Assembly (NCBI GenBank): GCA_943912855.1
Contig: CALTVC010000017.1
Coordinates: 1 to 64,000, forward strand
DNA length: 64,000 nt
Source: an uncultured Flavobacterium sp.
GTDB taxonomy: Bacteria > Bacteroidota > Bacteroidia > Flavobacteriales > Flavobacteriaceae
Reading direction: 5' to 3'
Below, in pieces: positions 62,527 to 64,000 of this stretch. Numbering within the stretch: the stretch's first letter is position 1; each line of letters opens with the position of its first letter. The translations under genes were made by a program, and so were the position numbers. The notes under the pieces were generated by a model, which was not told where the DNA came from, did not search any database, and was given only the letters and a program-made list of their open reading frames with translations.

Positions 62527-63189
62527 ATGATTCAAGCAAATAATATCCACAAATATTATAACGAACTTCACGTACTTAAGGGCGTAAATCTTCATATTAC
62601 CAAAGGAGAAATAGTATCTATAGTAGGAGCATCGGGTGCAGGTAAAACCACCTTGCTACAAATACTAGGCACGTTAGATAAACCCGATGTGGAAAACGGT
62701 TCATCTCTTATCATTAACGGGCAGGATGTATTGCAGCTAAAAGATAAAGCACTCTCAAAATTCCGAAACCAGCAATTGGGTTTTATATTCCAGTTTCACC
62801 AGCTGTTACCCGAATTTACTGCACTTGAAAACGTGTGTATACCCGCGTACATAGCAGGCAAGCCAAAAGCTGAAACTGAGGCAGAGGCTAAAAAGCTTTT
62901 GGATTACCTTGGGCTAAGTCACAGGATAGACCATAAACCTACAGCCCTTTCGGGTGGTGAGCAACAGCGTGTGGCAGTAGCTCGTTCGCTTATAAACAAA
63001 CCTGCCGTGATTTTTGCCGATGAGCCATCGGGTAACCTGGATACGGCTTCGGCAGAAAACCTGCACAAGCTGTTCTTTAAGCTTAGGGATGAAATGGGGC
63101 AAACCTTTGTAATTGTTACCCATAACGAAGAACTTGCTAATATGGCCGACCGTAAATTGGTTATGAGCGACGGAAGGATATTAATTTAA
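62527..63189 (+). CDS. ABC transporter ATP-binding protein, LolD/MacB type
   Basis: 220 aa. Walker A GASGAGKTTLL near 33-43, Q-loop FQFHQLLPEFTALENV near 90-105, signature LSGGEQQRVAVARSL near 142, Walker B VIFADEPSGNLD near 162, and the switch His in VTHNEEL near 198. This is the shape of lipoprotein-release (LolD) or macrolide-export (MacB) ATPases. The permease is not adjacent. Confidence 0.93.
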   Translation: MIQANNIHKYYNELHVLKGVNLHITKGEIVSIVGASGAGKTTLLQILGTLDKPDVENGSSLIINGQDVLQLKDKALSKFRNQQLGFIFQFHQLLPEFTALENVCIPAYIAGKPKAETEAEAKKLLDYLGLSHRIDHKPTALSGGEQQRVAVARSLINKPAVIFADEPSGNLDTASAENLHKLFFKLRDEMGQTFVIVTHNEELANMADRKLVMSDGRILI

Positions 63190-63226
63190 GATTTCAGATT
63201 TGGATCACTTATACGCGAGGGTTTAG

Positions 63227-63234
63227 TAATTTTG
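63227..63234 (+). promoter_or_regulatory. -7 element close to the TIGR02757 start
   Basis: TAATTTTG ends 4 bp before the ATG at 63239, so the transcript would be leaderless or start at the ATG 63245. Confidence 0.4.
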
Positions 63235-63238
63235 CATA

Positions 63239-63787
63239 ATGGAAATGAAACTTAATACCGAAGATTTAAAGGCTTTTCTTGATGAAAAGGTATACCAGTA
63301 TAATCGCCCTGATTTTATAGAAAGCGACCCCATACAAATCCCGCATCTGTTTACCCAAAAAGAAGATGCTGAAATAGCGGGTTTCCTTGCGGCTACCATA
63401 GCCTGGGGAAATCGTAAGATGATTATAAACAACGCTAAGAAAATGGTAGCCCTAATGGGCGATAGTCCGTATGATTTTGTAATGAATCATAAAGAACACC
63501 ACCTTGTAGCATTAGACGGTTTTGTGCACCGCACCTTTAACAGCACAGACTTTGCAACCTTTATTACTGCGTTAAAGTACATCTATGAGAACCATGATGG
63601 TCTTGAAGGAGTATTTGCCCTGCATCAAAAAAATAATACACTACAGCCGGCAATAGCTTCATTTAAAAAAGTTTTCTTCGAGATACCCCACCAACAACGT
63701 ACTCAAAAACATGTGAGCAACCCTACTGAGGGCAGTGCTGCAAAACGTATAAACATGTTGATGAGGGTAAATAATGTTGTAACTTAG
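63239..63787 (+). pseudogene. TIGR02757 family gene, C-terminally truncated
   Basis: 182 aa. The first 176 residues are typical of the family (LKAFLDEKVYQYNRPDFIESDPIQIPH, FLAATIAWGNRKMIINNAKKM, AAKRINMLMR at the end). Family members continue for about 50-70 residues after INMxLRWMVR; here the frame turns into VNNVVT and stops. The break at about 63768 suggests an insertion or rearrangement that removed the tail, and the next gene overlaps by 4 bp from the other strand. The biochemical role of the family is unknown to me. Could still encode a shortened protein. Confidence 0.6.
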
Positions 63788-64000
63788 TTAAAGGTAATTA
63801 GTTCATCCTTAGTGAAGATAACTTGCCCATGCATCACTGAGCTTGTTTCATAACCAACAAAATCTTCTTGAGCTTGCTCACCGTTTATATATTCATAAAG
63901 CTCTCTATCATCTTGCTTTTCTTCATCTGTAATTGAATGACTACGGTAATAGTGGTGCCAGTTCCATTTATACAGTTGGTAGTTACTAGAGAAGATACTT
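63784..64000 (-). CDS. Partial gene of unknown function (window edge)
   Basis: The minus strand is open from the window edge (63999) to a TAA at 63784-63786, coding about 71 C-terminal residues: tyrosine/tryptophan-rich at first (LYKWNWHHYYRSHS), then acidic (DEEKQDDRELYEYINGEQ), ending VIFTKDELITFN. No family recognised. Base composition is more AT-rich than the housekeeping genes. It begins to the right of the window. Confidence 0.6.
   Translation of the reverse strand, partial: SIFSSNYQLYKWNWHHYYRSHSITDEEKQDDRELYEYINGEQAQEDFVGYETSSVMHGQVIFTKDELITFN

Overview
The window reads as chromosome of a Flavobacteriaceae bacterium, most likely Flavobacterium or a close relative. The reasons are: several promoter -7 elements fit the Bacteroidetes form TAnnTTTG, Shine-Dalgarno sites are scarce, two secreted enzymes end in type IX secretion (T9SS) sorting domains, and there are a SusC/SusD pair, a hybrid two-component regulator and several families typical of Flavobacteriia. 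I see no rRNA, tRNA, CRISPR array or complete insertion sequence.

Layout. 1-1360: C-terminal part of an AT-rich AAA/OLD-like ATPase cut by the window edge, followed by housekeeping genes (pheT, a DUF1573 protein, valS). 7479-11476: a DUF1801 protein, a PrcB-like lipoprotein behind a structured leader, two paralogous short-chain dehydrogenases and an AraC regulator. 11477-16044: a repeat-rich gap, a LytS/LytTR-type sensor and regulator, and a secreted GH85 endoglycosidase. 16248-22364: a GNAT acetyltransferase, a long-chain acyl-CoA synthetase, a lone ATP-grasp protein, and four exported proteins of mostly unknown role. 22561-28986: a MarR regulator and a FadN/FadA/FadE-like beta-oxidation operon interrupted by a four-helix-bundle (S23/IVP) gene. 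29690-35500: a U32 tRNA/rRNA-hydroxylase-like gene with a ferredoxin, then leuACDB on the minus strand. 35728-37287: a large conserved helical-repeat protein.

37484-56530 is a polysaccharide utilization locus: SusC, SusD, GH30, GH2 and GH43 in one minus-strand operon, a hybrid two-component system (HTCS) just upstream of it, and a second GH2 beta-galactosidase divergent from the HTCS. The GH30 resembles endo-beta-1,6-galactanases, so type II arabinogalactan or another beta-galactan is the best guess for the substrate. Three spaced copies of a CRATTTTACCC-like motif precede both the susC operon and the divergent GH2 gene, in the same orientation relative to the gene, and are the likely HTCS binding sites.

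56651-64000: a T9SS-secreted M1 peptidase, a single-domain response regulator, a lone NTF2-fold immunity-like protein, small membrane-associated proteins, MsrA, a LolD-type ATPase, and a TIGR02757-family gene that looks truncated. A minus-strand partial gene of foreign appearance overlaps the truncated end by 4 bp, which suggests the right edge is the border of an insertion.

Regulatory structure worth noting: an almost identical ATTATGCNNGCATAAT palindrome lies before the acyl-CoA synthetase and before marR (a probable fatty-acid regulon operator). Leaders with terminators lie before the PrcB-like lipoprotein and the LytS-like kinase. Two REP/MITE-like inverted repeats occur at 11591-11742 and 37293-37380.
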